Positions 23,676 to 33,573 are shown, numbered from the stretch's first letter. The stretch is DNA of 43,292 bases from an uncultured Flavobacteriaceae bacterium (GCA_938010765.1 CALLVX010000081.1:1-43292); one strand, 5' to 3'. Numbers and translations: made by a program. Notes: generated from the sequence alone by a model not told the origin.

Positions 23676-24845
23676 ATGCAACAGCTCAATTGTTGTATCA
23701 TAATACCCACGTACAATAACGAGGGCACCTTGAAGAGGGTATTGGAGGGCGTTCTGGAATACACAACAAATGTCATAGTCGTAAATGACGGGGCTACCGA
23801 CGCTACCCCTGCCATCCTTAAAGACTATACGCAATTACATCAAATACACCTCCCCAAAAACAAGGGTAAGGGCTATGCGTTACGCGTAGGATTTAAAAAG
23901 GCGCTTACATTAGGGTACGAATATGCAATCACCATTGATTCGGACGGGCAGCACTTCCCAGAGGATATTCCGGTATTTCTTGAAGCACTCGAAAATGCGG
24001 AAACCAAAAACGTTATTTACATTGGAGCCCGAAATATGCAACAGTCAGACGTGCCTGGCAAAAGCAGCTTTGGAAACAAGTTTTCGAATTTTTGGTTCTG
24101 GTTCGAAACGGCCAAGTGGCTCAAAGATACCCAGTGTGGCTATCGGCTGTACCCTTTAAAGGAAGTTAGCGAGTTGCGGTTGATTACCCCCAAGTTCGAG
24201 TTCGAAATCGAAGTAATGGTAAAGGCGGTCTGGAACGGAACCCTAGTTGAAAACGTGCCGGTAAAAATCTCTTATGATGAAACGGAAAGAGTCTCTCATT
24301 TTCGAACGGTGCCCGATTTTACGAGGATCAGTATCTTAAATACCTGGTTGGTTATTGTGACCATTTTTTATATTAAGCCCCGGAGTTTTATTCGAAAAAT
24401 CAGAAAAAAAGGATTCAAAAAATTCCTGCAGGAAAATGTCTTAAAACATGGGGATTCCCCTAAAAAGAAAGCCCTCTCCATTGCCCTGGGAATATTTATC
24501 GGTATTAGTCCGTTTTGGGGTTTTCATACACTGATCGTTTTTTCATTGGCAGTCTTTTTAAAGCTGAACAAGGCCATTGCCTTTACTTTTTCAAATATTA
24601 GTATTCCGCCCCTCATCCCATTTATACTTTACGGTAGTTTACAAATGGGAACAGTACTTCTGGGCGGGGAACTTTCCTTCTCTCTAGGAGATCTGACCCA
24701 ATCTGCCGAGGTGATGAAACACCTAAAGACCTATGTCGTTGGCAGTTTTGTACTAGCAACGATTGCCGCTTTTCTTTTTGGTTCGATCGGCTATTTGATG
24801 TTTACATTTATAGCAAAAAGAAAAATGGCGGTCGACAATGGGTAA
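23676..24845 (+). CDS. family 2 glycosyltransferase fused to DUF2062 membrane domain
   Basis: A protein of about 389 residues from the ATG at 23676; a GTG at 23643 would add eleven residues. The N-terminal domain is a GT-A glycosyltransferase: I-I-I-P-T-Y-N-N-E at the start, V-V-N-D-G-A-T-D, and the metal-binding D-S-D-G-Q-H. Conserved D-T-Q-C-G-Y-R and F-E-F-E-I-E segments are like those of dolichol-phosphate mannosyltransferases. From about residue 260 a DUF2062 domain follows, with G-I-F-I-G-I-S-P-F-W-G-F-H-T and three hydrophobic helices. Related fusions are common in Bacteroidota pigment clusters. It could glycosylate a lipid carrier or the pigment; the acceptor is unknown. It overlaps the MMPL gene by 8 bases. 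Confidence 0.87.
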   Translation: MQQLNCCIIIPTYNNEGTLKRVLEGVLEYTTNVIVVNDGATDATPAILKDYTQLHQIHLPKNKGKGYALRVGFKKALTLGYEYAITIDSDGQHFPEDIPVFLEALENAETKNVIYIGARNMQQSDVPGKSSFGNKFSNFWFWFETAKWLKDTQCGYRLYPLKEVSELRLITPKFEFEIEVMVKAVWNGTLVENVPVKISYDETERVSHFRTVPDFTRISILNTWLVIVTIFYIKPRSFIRKIRKKGFKKFLQENVLKHGDSPKKKALSIALGIFIGISPFWGFHTLIVFSLAVFLKLNKAIAFTFSNISIPPLIPFILYGSLQMGTVLLGGELSFSLGDLTQSAEVMKHLKTYVVGSFVLATIAAFLFGSIGYLMFTFIAKRKMAVDNG

Positions 24846-27800
24846 TATGCTGCACAGAACATTCCTTTTTATTCAGAGAAAGAAGTGGGTGAGCATCGGT
24901 GCTTTTATAGTACTGGTTTTTTGCTTGTTGGCCGTAGTACGACAAATTAGGTTCGAGGACGATATTACTTCTTTGATTCCCGCAAACGATGATGCCAAAC
25001 GTATACAAAAGGTCTTAAAATCGATTACATTTACCGATAAGATCGTTGTGAACATTAAAAAAGGCCCTGAAGGTTCGGTAGCCGACCTTACGGAGTATGC
25101 GACGGACTTTTTAGACAGCCTTCAAAAGAACCATGCCGAATTCGTTAAAAACGTTCAGGGAAGAGTAAATGACGATGACATCCCAAAAACCCTCGACCTA
25201 GTTTACAACAATCTCCCTCTTTTTCTTGAACCCGCCGACTATGAACAGATATACAATAAATTATCAAAGGACAGTATCTCGAAAATAACGGAAAAAAATT
25301 ATAGGACCCTTGTTTCTCCTTCTGGAATCATTGCGAAAAAAACAATTCTGAAAGACCCTTTAGGGATATCCCTTATCGCCCTAAAAAAATTACAACAACT
25401 GGGAATAGGTGATGATTTTAAATTAAAGAATGGCTTTCTTGTTGATAAGGAAGAATCGAATATTCTATTATTTATTACGCCCACCTATGGCTCTAACGGC
25501 ACCGATAAGAATATGCCCTTTGCCGACAGTCTCTATGCACTACAGGCGCAATTAAATAAAAAATACGGTACAAAAACACAGGGCGAATATTACGGGGCTG
25601 CTTTGGTTGCAGTGGCGAACGCCCAACAAATAAGAAAAGATATTCAATTTACGGTGAGCATTGCCATGACCTTGCTTGCGATTCTTTTGATTTTCTTCTA
25701 TCGAAAATTGGCGTTACCCCTTATCCTATTTACTCCTACGATCTTCGGCGTGCTTTTGGCAGTTGCTTTCCTATGTCTTTTACGAACGAAAATTTCTGCG
25801 ATCTCTTTGGGAATCGGATCGGTTTTACTGGGCGTCACCCTCGACTATGCCTTGCACATTCTTACCCATATTAGGAATGGGAAGAATTTGCAAAGCTTGT
25901 ACAAAGAAGTAGCTCCCTCGATTTTGATGAGCAGCCTCACAACCGCTTCCGCCTTTTTATGCCTGTTATTTTTGGAATCACAGGCACTACAAGATTTGGG
26001 AATTTTCGCGGCCGTGAGTGTACTGGGCGCCTCGGTATTCGCCTTGTTGTTTATTCCCCAAGTATACAGAACGGTGAAGACCACGACCCAGAAAACGTTC
26101 CTCGATCGCTTGGCCGCCTACAATCTGCATCGGAACAAATGGGCCATTTTATTACTACTAGCAGTAACCGTTCTAAGTACTTTTACCTATGGCACCGTTA
26201 TTTTCAACAAGGATCTTACGAAACTCAATTATGAACCAGAGGTGCTTATGGATGCCAGAAAACGGCTGGAAAAACTCACCGATATCAGCTCAAAATCGAT
26301 TTATATTTCTACCTATGGAGCAACCCGTGAAAAAGTATTGCGAAAGAACGATTCTATCTATGAAATACTGAATCAACTACAGAAAAAAAACGAAGTAATC
26401 AGTTTTAGTTCTATTGGTGCTTTGGTGCGTTCGAAGGAACAACAACAGCAAAAGATCGCCCTTTGGAAGCAGTTCTGGGGGTCGGAAAAAGTAGCCAATG
26501 TTCAACAAAATCTTATCGAAAGTAGTGCCGGTTTTGGTTTTAAAGAAACTACTTTTTCTGATTTTTACCGACTCCTGGAAACCGATTTTACGCCCTTGGA
26601 AATTACCGATTTTGAAGTTGTCAAATCTTTTGCGGTAACCGACTATATTGTTGAGGATGAAAATGGCACGACCGTGACCTCTTTGGTAAAGGTCAACGGC
26701 CCTGCTGTCGATAAAATTAGAGAACGCTTCAAAGATGACCCGAACACACTTTTAATTGATCGCCAACAGGTGAACGAGACCTTTTTGGGCAATCTAAAAA
26801 ACGATTTCAATAGTCTGATCGGATATTCGCTCATCGTAGTTCTGCTCATTTTACTACTCTTTTATCGCAGCCTATCGCTGACCCTGGTTACCAGCATTCC
26901 CATATTTCTAACCTGGTTTCTTACTGTAGGCATTATGGGGCTTTTTCATATTGAGTTCAATATCTTCAACATCATTATCTGCAGCTTTATTTTCGGGCTT
27001 GGGGTCGACCATAGCATTTTTATAACCAATGGTTTGTTGACCGAGTATCGCACGGGCATAAAAACACTGGCCACGCATAAAACCTCTATAGTTCTTTCGG
27101 TAATAACCACTATTGCAGGTGTGGGCGTACTAATTTTTGCCAAACACCCCGTGCTGTACACCATTTCTTTGGTCTCATTGATCGGTATTTTATGTACGGC
27201 CTTCGTGGCTTTTACGATCCAACCCATCTTGTTTCGACTCTTTATCGGAAGTCATAAAAAAAGACCTATTAGCCTACGCTACCTAATTCATTCAACGCTG
27301 TCTTTTGGGTATTTCGGAATTGGCGGGTTCTTGCTCTCTGTATATGCATGGGTGGTTCTTAAAGTTGTTCCCAACCAACATCAAAAACCAAATCTTGGTT
27401 TTCATAAAGTCATTTCCAAGCTTATGGGATCGGTATTGTTTACCAATGGGTTTGTTTCTAAAAAAATAAATAATCCCCATAAGGAAGACTTTACAAAACC
27501 AGCAATGATCATTGCCAACCACACTTCCTTTTTAGATATTCTAGCTATTGGAATGCTGTATCCAAAAATCATCTTTTTGGTCAATGATTGGGTCTATAAC
27601 TCCCCGGTATTCGGTAGTGCAGCAAAATTGGCCGGAGCGTATCCTGTTTCTGGCGGGATTGAAAATGGAGAGGCCTACCTCAAAGAAAAGGTAGCGCAGG
27701 GATTTAGTTTAATCGCTTTTCCCGAAGGTACCAGATCCGTTAGCAACAGGATCAAACGGTTTCATAAAGGCGCTTTTTACCTGGCAGAACAATTTCAACT

Positions 27801-28530
27801 AGACATTTTGCCCGTATTGATCCACGGGAATTCGGAAGTGCTGCCCAAGGGAAGTTTTATTATTCGCGACGGAAGCATCACCATAGAAGTATTGCCAAGA
27901 ATCAAAACAACCGATTTTCGATACGGCGAAACTTATAAACATCGTAGCAAACAGATCGGCACTTATTTTAGAAACGAATTTGATACTATTCGAAATAGGA
28001 TCGAAAAAACATCGTATTGGCATAAGACCCTATTAACACATTATCGGTACAAGGGCGATAGTGTTTACAAAGGGGTTAAAAATGACCTGAACTTAAAAAG
28101 CGATTCCTATTTCGAACTTATGCAATATCTTGGAAAAGAGGATCGAATTGCACATTTCTCCGATGGTTATGGACAGTTAGATCTGTTGCTGGCCTTAGAT
28201 TCCATTGACCGGAAGATGACCGTTTTTCTAACACAAGAAGATGCCCGAGACCTCCTAAAAAACAATTTTTTAACGCATCAATACAGTAAGATCAGCGTGG
28301 TCGATGCATGGCAGGAGCCATTTTTGGGCAATCCGAAGGTATTATTAATCGATTCAGACAAATTTGACTATAGTCCAATTCCAACAGAATCCTTAGCTTC
28401 TATCGAAATTTTGATTATTTTGAAGGATGGAAAGTTGCCCTCAATAGCGGAAGTAGCTCAGTTTGGCTTAGACCATCGAACGGACACCCCTCACTTTGTA
28501 CTATTTACACAATCTAAAATTGAAGAATAA
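24838..28530 (+). CDS. MMPL/RND exporter fused to PlsC acyltransferase and degenerate methyltransferase-like domain
   Basis: A 1230-residue multidomain protein. Residues 1-870 form an MMPL-type RND exporter: a first helix at about 16-36, a periplasmic domain, helices at about 275-430, a second periplasmic domain, and helices at about 660-860 with the conserved G-V-D-H-S segment. Residues about 885-1055 form a PlsC-type acyltransferase with N-H-T-S-F-L-D (H-x4-D, near 895) and F-P-E-G-T-R-S (near 961). Residues about 1060-1230 resemble a class I methyltransferase in which the D-I-G-C-G-Y-G motif has become H-F-S-D-G-Y-G and the acidic SAM residue is lost. Related exporters occur in aryl polyene clusters. 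It probably extrudes pigment and acylates it or a lipid. Confidence 0.85.
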   Translation: MGNMLHRTFLFIQRKKWVSIGAFIVLVFCLLAVVRQIRFEDDITSLIPANDDAKRIQKVLKSITFTDKIVVNIKKGPEGSVADLTEYATDFLDSLQKNHAEFVKNVQGRVNDDDIPKTLDLVYNNLPLFLEPADYEQIYNKLSKDSISKITEKNYRTLVSPSGIIAKKTILKDPLGISLIALKKLQQLGIGDDFKLKNGFLVDKEESNILLFITPTYGSNGTDKNMPFADSLYALQAQLNKKYGTKTQGEYYGAALVAVANAQQIRKDIQFTVSIAMTLLAILLIFFYRKLALPLILFTPTIFGVLLAVAFLCLLRTKISAISLGIGSVLLGVTLDYALHILTHIRNGKNLQSLYKEVAPSILMSSLTTASAFLCLLFLESQALQDLGIFAAVSVLGASVFALLFIPQVYRTVKTTTQKTFLDRLAAYNLHRNKWAILLLLAVTVLSTFTYGTVIFNKDLTKLNYEPEVLMDARKRLEKLTDISSKSIYISTYGATREKVLRKNDSIYEILNQLQKKNEVISFSSIGALVRSKEQQQQKIALWKQFWGSEKVANVQQNLIESSAGFGFKETTFSDFYRLLETDFTPLEITDFEVVKSFAVTDYIVEDENGTTVTSLVKVNGPAVDKIRERFKDDPNTLLIDRQQVNETFLGNLKNDFNSLIGYSLIVVLLILLLFYRSLSLTLVTSIPIFLTWFLTVGIMGLFHIEFNIFNIIICSFIFGLGVDHSIFITNGLLTEYRTGIKTLATHKTSIVLSVITTIAGVGVLIFAKHPVLYTISLVSLIGILCTAFVAFTIQPILFRLFIGSHKKRPISLRYLIHSTLSFGYFGIGGFLLSVYAWVVLKVVPNQHQKPNLGFHKVISKLMGSVLFTNGFVSKKINNPHKEDFTKPAMIIANHTSFLDILAIGMLYPKIIFLVNDWVYNSPVFGSAAKLAGAYPVSGGIENGEAYLKEKVAQGFSLIAFPEGTRSVSNRIKRFHKGAFYLAEQFQLDILPVLIHGNSEVLPKGSFIIRDGSITIEVLPRIKTTDFRYGETYKHRSKQIGTYFRNEFDTIRNRIEKTSYWHKTLLTHYRYKGDSVYKGVKNDLNLKSDSYFELMQYLGKEDRIAHFSDGYGQLDLLLALDSIDRKMTVFLTQEDARDLLKNNFLTHQYSKISVVDAWQEPFLGNPKVLLIDSDKFDYSPIPTESLASIEILIILKDGKLPSIAEVAQFGLDHRTDTPHFVLFTQSKIEE

Positions 28531-29339
28531 TGCAACATCTTATGAGCGCCAGCGAACTACAAAAACAATTGAACGACCCTCATCTAATAATCTTGGACGG
28601 CACTATTCCCAAGGTGGTCGGGAACGCGATGATCGCTGAAAAACGACGCATCAAAGGAGCCCGTTTTTTTGATATCAAAAAAGCGTTCAGTAATCCGGAA
28701 AGTGCCTTTCCCAATACCCTTCCTTCAGCAGCCCAGTTCGAAACTGCGTGTAGAAAACTGGGGATTCGTAAAAACAGTAGGTTGGTCGCCTATGATGATT
28801 TGGGTATGTATTCGAGCGCAAGGGTCTGGTGGATGTTCCGTACTATGGGCTATTCTAATATCGCCGTTCTCGATGGTGGTTTGCCCGCCTGGAAAAAGGA
28901 AGGTTTTGAAACCGAGCTTAGTACAGGGCAGTCATACGATTTGGGTGATTTCGAAGCCAATCTAAACCAGGAAGCGGTAAAAGATTTCGGTTTTATACAA
29001 ACGAATATTTCAACCCAGGAAGCACTGGTCATCGACGCGCGTTCCGCAGATCGTTTTCATTCTAGGGTACCAGAACCGCGGGCCGATTTACGAAGTGGCA
29101 ACATCGAAGGTTCTATCAACATTCCGTTTACAGAACTACTAGAAGATGGTAAATTCAAAACTCGGGAACAATTACAAGAAGTATTCAAACCCCTAGCATC
29201 CGAAACAAGACCGCTCGTTTTTTCATGTGGTTCGGGTATCACTGCCTGTATCGTTTCCTTGGCAAGTGAGTCGATTCTATCGAATAGCAAAGCGGTTTAC
29301 GATGGTTCTTGGACAGAGTACGCCCAGCGAACCGATTAA
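28530..29339 (+). CDS. two-domain rhodanese-type sulfurtransferase
   Basis: A 269-residue protein with two rhodanese domains. The first (about residues 1-125) is the inactive-type domain with R-I-K-G-A-R-F-F-D and Y-D-D-L-G-M-Y-S-S-A-R-V-W-W. The second carries the catalytic loop C-G-S-G-I-T-A-C (Cys233), which resembles 3-mercaptopyruvate sulfurtransferases. It should transfer sulfur from thiosulfate or mercaptopyruvate to thiol acceptors in the cytoplasm. Its start shares one base with the MMPL stop (TAATG). A sulfur step in flexirubin formation is not known to me, so it may be a passenger gene or serve redox upkeep. No signal peptide is visible. Confidence 0.88.
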   Translation: MQHLMSASELQKQLNDPHLIILDGTIPKVVGNAMIAEKRRIKGARFFDIKKAFSNPESAFPNTLPSAAQFETACRKLGIRKNSRLVAYDDLGMYSSARVWWMFRTMGYSNIAVLDGGLPAWKKEGFETELSTGQSYDLGDFEANLNQEAVKDFGFIQTNISTQEALVIDARSADRFHSRVPEPRADLRSGNIEGSINIPFTELLEDGKFKTREQLQEVFKPLASETRPLVFSCGSGITACIVSLASESILSNSKAVYDGSWTEYAQRTD

Positions 29340-29406
29340 GAACGGTCAAAAGGTTTTATGCTAACCTACAAAGTGATAACTTTATAAGGTAAAATTGCAA
29401 CTAAAA

Positions 29407-30945
29407 ATGAAGGAGCACTATGATGTGGTTATTGTTGGCAGCGGTATGGGCGGGCTCGTAGCCGCCAATATTCTGGCACGTGAAGGAAAGTCGGTCTGCG
29501 TACTTGAAAAGAACAATCAATACGGTGGAAATTTACAAACCTTCGTACGGGAAAAGACCATTTTCGATACCGGGGTACACTACTTAGGCGGGCTCTCCGA
29601 AGGGCAAAACCTATATCGGTACTTTGATTATCTGGATATTCTCGAAGGATTGCAATTCAAACAACTCGATACCCAAGGTTTTGACATCATTACGTTCGAT
29701 GGTGACCCGGAAGAATATCCGCATGCCCAAGGGTATACCAATTTTGAAAGCAGCCTTATTTCTCAATTTCCCGAGGAGGAAATTGCCATTAAAACCTATA
29801 CTGCGAAGCTTCGGGAGACCTGCGAAAAGTTTCCGCTTTACAATTTAAAATTAGGGAAGCCTTATTACGAGGATTCGGATATGTTCGAATCCCCCGCCAA
29901 ACCCTATATCGATTCCCTCACCCAGAATGAGAAACTGCGCGCGGTCCTCGCGGGGTCTAACCTCTTGTACGCTGGTGATGCCGAGAAGAGCCCGTTCTAT
30001 GTACACGCACTTTCCGTCAATTCCTATATCGAAAGCGCGCACCGTTGTGCAGATGGGGGAAGCCAGATCACCAAACAATTGATACGGAAATTAAAGGAAC
30101 ACGGGGGCGACGCCTTTAAGCACCAAGAAGTAATCGATTTTGAGGTGGCAGATAAAAAAGTGGTTTCGGTTACTACCAAAAAGGGAACTGTTGTAAAAGG
30201 GGCTCTTTTCATATCGAATATAGAACCTAAAACCACGGTGAAATTGGTGGGCCAGGAACACTTTCGAAAGTCGTACGGAAGACGTATCGATCAGATCGAT
30301 AGTACCATTTCGGCCTTTAGCGTCCATATTGTCTTAAAACCCGAAACCTTTAAATACCTGAACAAAAACTACTATCATTTCAAGAATTATGATGCTGTCT
30401 GGAATGGGCACCAATACACCCAAGAAAGCTGGCCAGAAACTTATATGGTAAGTATGGGTGTGCGTAAAAATCAAGATGAGTGGGGAGACCAATTAACCGC
30501 TATAAGCTATATGCAGTACGACGAAGTAGCTCCTTGGGAAGATACCTTCAATACGGTTGCCAATAAGAACAGTCGAGGAGAAACCTACGAGGAGTTCAAG
30601 AATAACAAAACCGAAATTTTTCTAAAAGAACTAGAGAAAAAATTTCCGAACATACGAGAGTGTATACAATCGATCCACACTTCGACCCCACTTTCCTATC
30701 GGGATTATATTGGATGTAATAGAGGATCCATGTATGGCTATGTGAAAGATGTGAACAATCCTTTGAAATCGTTTATATCTCCTCGCACCCGTATTCCAAA
30801 TCTATTTTTTACAGGCCAAAGCCTCAACATGCATGGTATTTTAGGGGTTACAATAAGCGGTGTACTTACCTGTTCGGAAATTCTGGGCGGAGAATACCTA
30901 TTAAACAAGATTACAGGAGAAGATAGCAAGGTAAGGACCGCCTAA
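29407..30945 (+). CDS. CrtI/retinol-saturase-like FAD oxidoreductase
   Basis: An oxidoreductase of 512 residues from the ATG at 29407 (a TTG at 29395 adds four). The N-terminal dinucleotide motif G-S-G-M-G-G lies at residues 11-16, followed by E-K-N-N-Q-Y-G-G-N-L-Q-T-F, the signature of phytoene desaturases and retinol saturases. The C-terminal region includes T-G-Q-S-L-N-M-H-G-I-L-G-V, the matching FAD-binding end. Family members desaturate, isomerise or saturate conjugated polyenes. No phytoene synthase or lycopene cyclase gene is near, so a carotenoid role is unlikely; isomerising or modifying the aryl polyene chain is a reasonable inference. A 67-base gap precedes it. Confidence 0.85.
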   Translation: MKEHYDVVIVGSGMGGLVAANILAREGKSVCVLEKNNQYGGNLQTFVREKTIFDTGVHYLGGLSEGQNLYRYFDYLDILEGLQFKQLDTQGFDIITFDGDPEEYPHAQGYTNFESSLISQFPEEEIAIKTYTAKLRETCEKFPLYNLKLGKPYYEDSDMFESPAKPYIDSLTQNEKLRAVLAGSNLLYAGDAEKSPFYVHALSVNSYIESAHRCADGGSQITKQLIRKLKEHGGDAFKHQEVIDFEVADKKVVSVTTKKGTVVKGALFISNIEPKTTVKLVGQEHFRKSYGRRIDQIDSTISAFSVHIVLKPETFKYLNKNYYHFKNYDAVWNGHQYTQESWPETYMVSMGVRKNQDEWGDQLTAISYMQYDEVAPWEDTFNTVANKNSRGETYEEFKNNKTEIFLKELEKKFPNIRECIQSIHTSTPLSYRDYIGCNRGSMYGYVKDVNNPLKSFISPRTRIPNLFFTGQSLNMHGILGVTISGVLTCSEILGGEYLLNKITGEDSKVRTA

Positions 30946-30964
30946 AGAACGGTTGAATTAATTT

Positions 30965-30985
30965 TTGAGCTGAATTTATGCTCAA
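30965..30985. promoter_or_regulatory. small inverted repeat before cupin-like gene
   Basis: TTGAGC and GCTCAA (30965-30970 and 30980-30985) flank a 9-base spacer, 20 bases before the ATG at 31005. A TTTG at 30964-30967 followed 18 bases later by TACTTGAA is a weak match to a Bacteroidota promoter. It could be an operator or a chance palindrome. Confidence 0.2.
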
Positions 30986-31004
30986 TACTTGAACGATAGC
31001 AGTA

Positions 31005-31874
31005 ATGGGACAATTTAAGACCAGCCCGGTGCCCCGGGTAGAGAATATTTCTAAAAAAGATTTCGTAGAAAACTTCTACAAACCCCAGTTACCCGTTTTA
31101 ATTACAGGACTTACCAAAGACTGGCCGGCTTATGAGAAATGGAAACTAAGCTATGTACAAGATCGCGCGGGAGACCAGATCGTACCGCTATACAACAACG
31201 AACCGGCCAAGGACAAGGAAAGTGTCTACGCCCCGGTAAAGGAGATGAAACTCTATGATTATATTGAACTTTTAAAGACACAACCTACCGATTTCCGCAT
31301 TTTCTTTTATAATATTTTAAAGGAAATGCCAGAATTACTCAAAGATTTTGAATATCCCGATATCGGCCTTAAGTTCTTTAAGCAATTGCCAGCCCTCTTT
31401 TTCGGAGGTGGTAAAAGCAAGGTATTTATGCACTACGATATCGACCTCCCCGATAGTATGCACTTTCATTTTGACGGAGACAAGGTGGTGAACCTGTTTT
31501 CCCCGGCGCAGACAAAATACCTTTATAAGGTTCCTTTCTCGATTCATAATATCGAGGAAATCGATATGGACAATCCCGATTTCGACAAATACCCCGCACT
31601 TAAACATGCCGAAGGAATTCGGGCCGAAATGAAGCATGGCGATGCCTTGTACATGCCCAGTGGTTATTGGCACTCCATTCGTTATTTAAATGGTGGTTTT
31701 TCAATGACCCTTAGGGCGCTTCCCAGAACACCGGCCCGTTTCGCCAATATGCTGTACAACGTATTGATTATGCGAAATATTGATAATTTTACGAGAAAAT
31801 ATTGGGGACAAAAATGGTTGGATTATAAGGAAGAGTTGGCCATTAAACGCACAGAAAAGAATTTAACTCCTTAG
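31005..31874 (+). CDS. cupin-like (JmjC-type) Fe(II)/2-oxoglutarate oxygenase family protein
   Basis: A 289-residue protein of the cupin-like (Cupin_8) family. The iron-binding facial triad is visible as H-Y-D (His143, Asp145) and His223 in P-S-G-Y-W-H-S-I. The G-D-A-L-Y-M-P segment before the last His is typical of JmjC-type hydroxylases. No signal peptide is present, so it acts in the cytoplasm. It could hydroxylate a protein side chain or a small molecule; hydroxylation of the polyene or resorcinol is conceivable but only inferred from location. It has a 59-base leader with a small inverted repeat and is followed 19 bases later by the C45-family gene. Confidence 0.82.
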   Translation: MGQFKTSPVPRVENISKKDFVENFYKPQLPVLITGLTKDWPAYEKWKLSYVQDRAGDQIVPLYNNEPAKDKESVYAPVKEMKLYDYIELLKTQPTDFRIFFYNILKEMPELLKDFEYPDIGLKFFKQLPALFFGGGKSKVFMHYDIDLPDSMHFHFDGDKVVNLFSPAQTKYLYKVPFSIHNIEEIDMDNPDFDKYPALKHAEGIRAEMKHGDALYMPSGYWHSIRYLNGGFSMTLRALPRTPARFANMLYNVLIMRNIDNFTRKYWGQKWLDYKEELAIKRTEKNLTP

Positions 31875-31893
31875 AGATTCATTCATAGATTTA

Positions 31894-33573
31894 ATGTGGA
31901 ATAACCCCTTCATAAGAGCATTTTTCTTCGTCATCTTCTTGGCGGGCCTACCCACTTCTTGTGGGGTGAAAAAATCGCTTCAAGACCTGCCGAATATAAG
32001 CGGTTACCAAACGGAGGTTCCGCAACGAAACCAACTTTCAGATTCAACCTTTACGTTGGGCAATAACTTTCTCACCAAGAACAAACAAGGCATCTGGGAA
32101 CTCTTTGTAAGCGGCAACCCACTAGAAATAGGCCTAAAAACAGGAAGTCTCACCCAAGAGCTCTTTAATTACCAGGAAGCCACTTTCATTGACAAGATCA
32201 ATCAATTGGTACCTTCGGAAGGAAAACAAAAACTGCTCAAGAAATTTTTGGCCTGGTACAATCGTAAAATGTACTTGAATATTGACGAGCAGTTCAAGGC
32301 CGAAATCTATGGCATTTCCCAATACGCATCCAAAGACTATGACTACATTGCGGAACCCTACCCCAGGGTCCTTTATTTTCACGGGGCGCACGATATTGGG
32401 CATGCCTTGCAAGACCTTGCCTTGGTAGGTTGTTCCTCGTTCGCGGCCTGGGGAGATCAAACTGCAGACGGGAAATTATTGATAGGTCGAAACTTTGACT
32501 TTTATGCCGGGGATAATTTTGCGAAAAACAAAATAATTGCCTTTGTATCTCCTGACAAGGGGTATAATTTCATGTCGGTCACTTGGGGCGGTTTTATAGG
32601 AGTGCTTTCAGGAATGAACGATCAGGGGTTGACCGTTACCATCAATGCTGGAAAATCATCTATCCCCTTAGTTGCCAAAACCCCCATATCTATAGTAACC
32701 CGTGAAATTTTGCAGTACGCCTCCACTATCGACGAGGCCATTCACATTGCAAAAAAAAGACAGGTATTCGTCTCCGAATCCATTTTTATTGGCAGCGCGA
32801 AAGACCAAAGAGCGGCCGTTATTGAAGTATCCCCTAAGAAATTTGGGGTGTATGAAGTAGAAAATTCGAACCAGCTGATCTGTTCGAACCATTTTCAAAG
32901 TGCGGCTTATGCAGATGACAAGGACAATCAAAAGCATATGTTGGAAAGTCATTCGCAATACCGGTACGAACGTATGGAAGAATTGCTGGCGGCACAACCC
33001 AAAATGACACCTGAATTGGCGGTGGATCTTTTAAGAAACCGGGAAGGGCTCCAAGAAAAGGTCATTGGGTATGGGAACGAAAAGGCCTTGAACCAATTAA
33101 TGGCACACCACGGGATCGTTTTTCAACCAGAAGACCAATTGGCCTGGGTATCGAGCAGCCCCTACCAATTGGGAGAATTTGTAGCCTATGACCTAAAGGC
33201 AATTTTTGCAGAGGGCAGAACAAATCATAGTGCCCGATCTATTTCAAAAAGTAGTTTGAATATTGCCAAGGACCCCTTTCTAGAAACCGTTGCTTACCAA
33301 GATTATGAACGCTACCGACTACTAACACGTAAAGTGACCCAAGCAATTGCGGACAAAACCCATTTAGACCCTATCCTTTTAAAAGAGTTTCAACACCGTA
33401 ATCCCGAGTTTTGGGAAGTACCTTACTTGATCGGACTTTATAATTTCAACAAAGGATACGACCGCGTAGCACTCGCTTATTTCCTGGAGGCCCAGACAAA
33501 AGAAATTACTACTGTGCCCGATAGGGAAAGGTTAGAACGCTATATTCGCAAACTAAAAAGAAACATTCATTGA
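31894..33573 (+). CDS. lipoprotein of C45 autoproteolytic acyltransferase/hydrolase family
   Basis: A 559-residue lipoprotein: signal peptide with lipobox L-P-T-S-C (Cys23). The central domain matches the acyl-CoA:6-aminopenicillanate acyltransferase (C45, Ntn-hydrolase) family. It has V-G-C-S-S-F-A-A-W-G, where Cys180 would be the self-cleavage nucleophile, then L-I-G-R-N-F-D-F-Y and G-G-F-I-G-V-L-S-G-M-N. The C-terminal 100 residues are helical. Such enzymes form or break amide and ester bonds outside the cytoplasm. As a membrane-anchored acyl-transferring enzyme beside a ligase, it is a candidate for late acylation or for removing a fatty-acyl mask in the periplasm. It overlaps the ligase gene by 4 bases. 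Confidence 0.82.
   Translation: MWNNPFIRAFFFVIFLAGLPTSCGVKKSLQDLPNISGYQTEVPQRNQLSDSTFTLGNNFLTKNKQGIWELFVSGNPLEIGLKTGSLTQELFNYQEATFIDKINQLVPSEGKQKLLKKFLAWYNRKMYLNIDEQFKAEIYGISQYASKDYDYIAEPYPRVLYFHGAHDIGHALQDLALVGCSSFAAWGDQTADGKLLIGRNFDFYAGDNFAKNKIIAFVSPDKGYNFMSVTWGGFIGVLSGMNDQGLTVTINAGKSSIPLVAKTPISIVTREILQYASTIDEAIHIAKKRQVFVSESIFIGSAKDQRAAVIEVSPKKFGVYEVENSNQLICSNHFQSAAYADDKDNQKHMLESHSQYRYERMEELLAAQPKMTPELAVDLLRNREGLQEKVIGYGNEKALNQLMAHHGIVFQPEDQLAWVSSSPYQLGEFVAYDLKAIFAEGRTNHSARSISKSSLNIAKDPFLETVAYQDYERYRLLTRKVTQAIADKTHLDPILLKEFQHRNPEFWEVPYLIGLYNFNKGYDRVALAYFLEAQTKEITTVPDRERLERYIRKLKRNIH

Noticed and set aside
29407..30945. Carotenoid pathway gene (phytoene desaturase)
   Set aside because: No phytoene synthase, cyclase or hydroxylase is nearby and the surroundings are polyketide-type pigment genes; a polyene-modifying relative is more likely.
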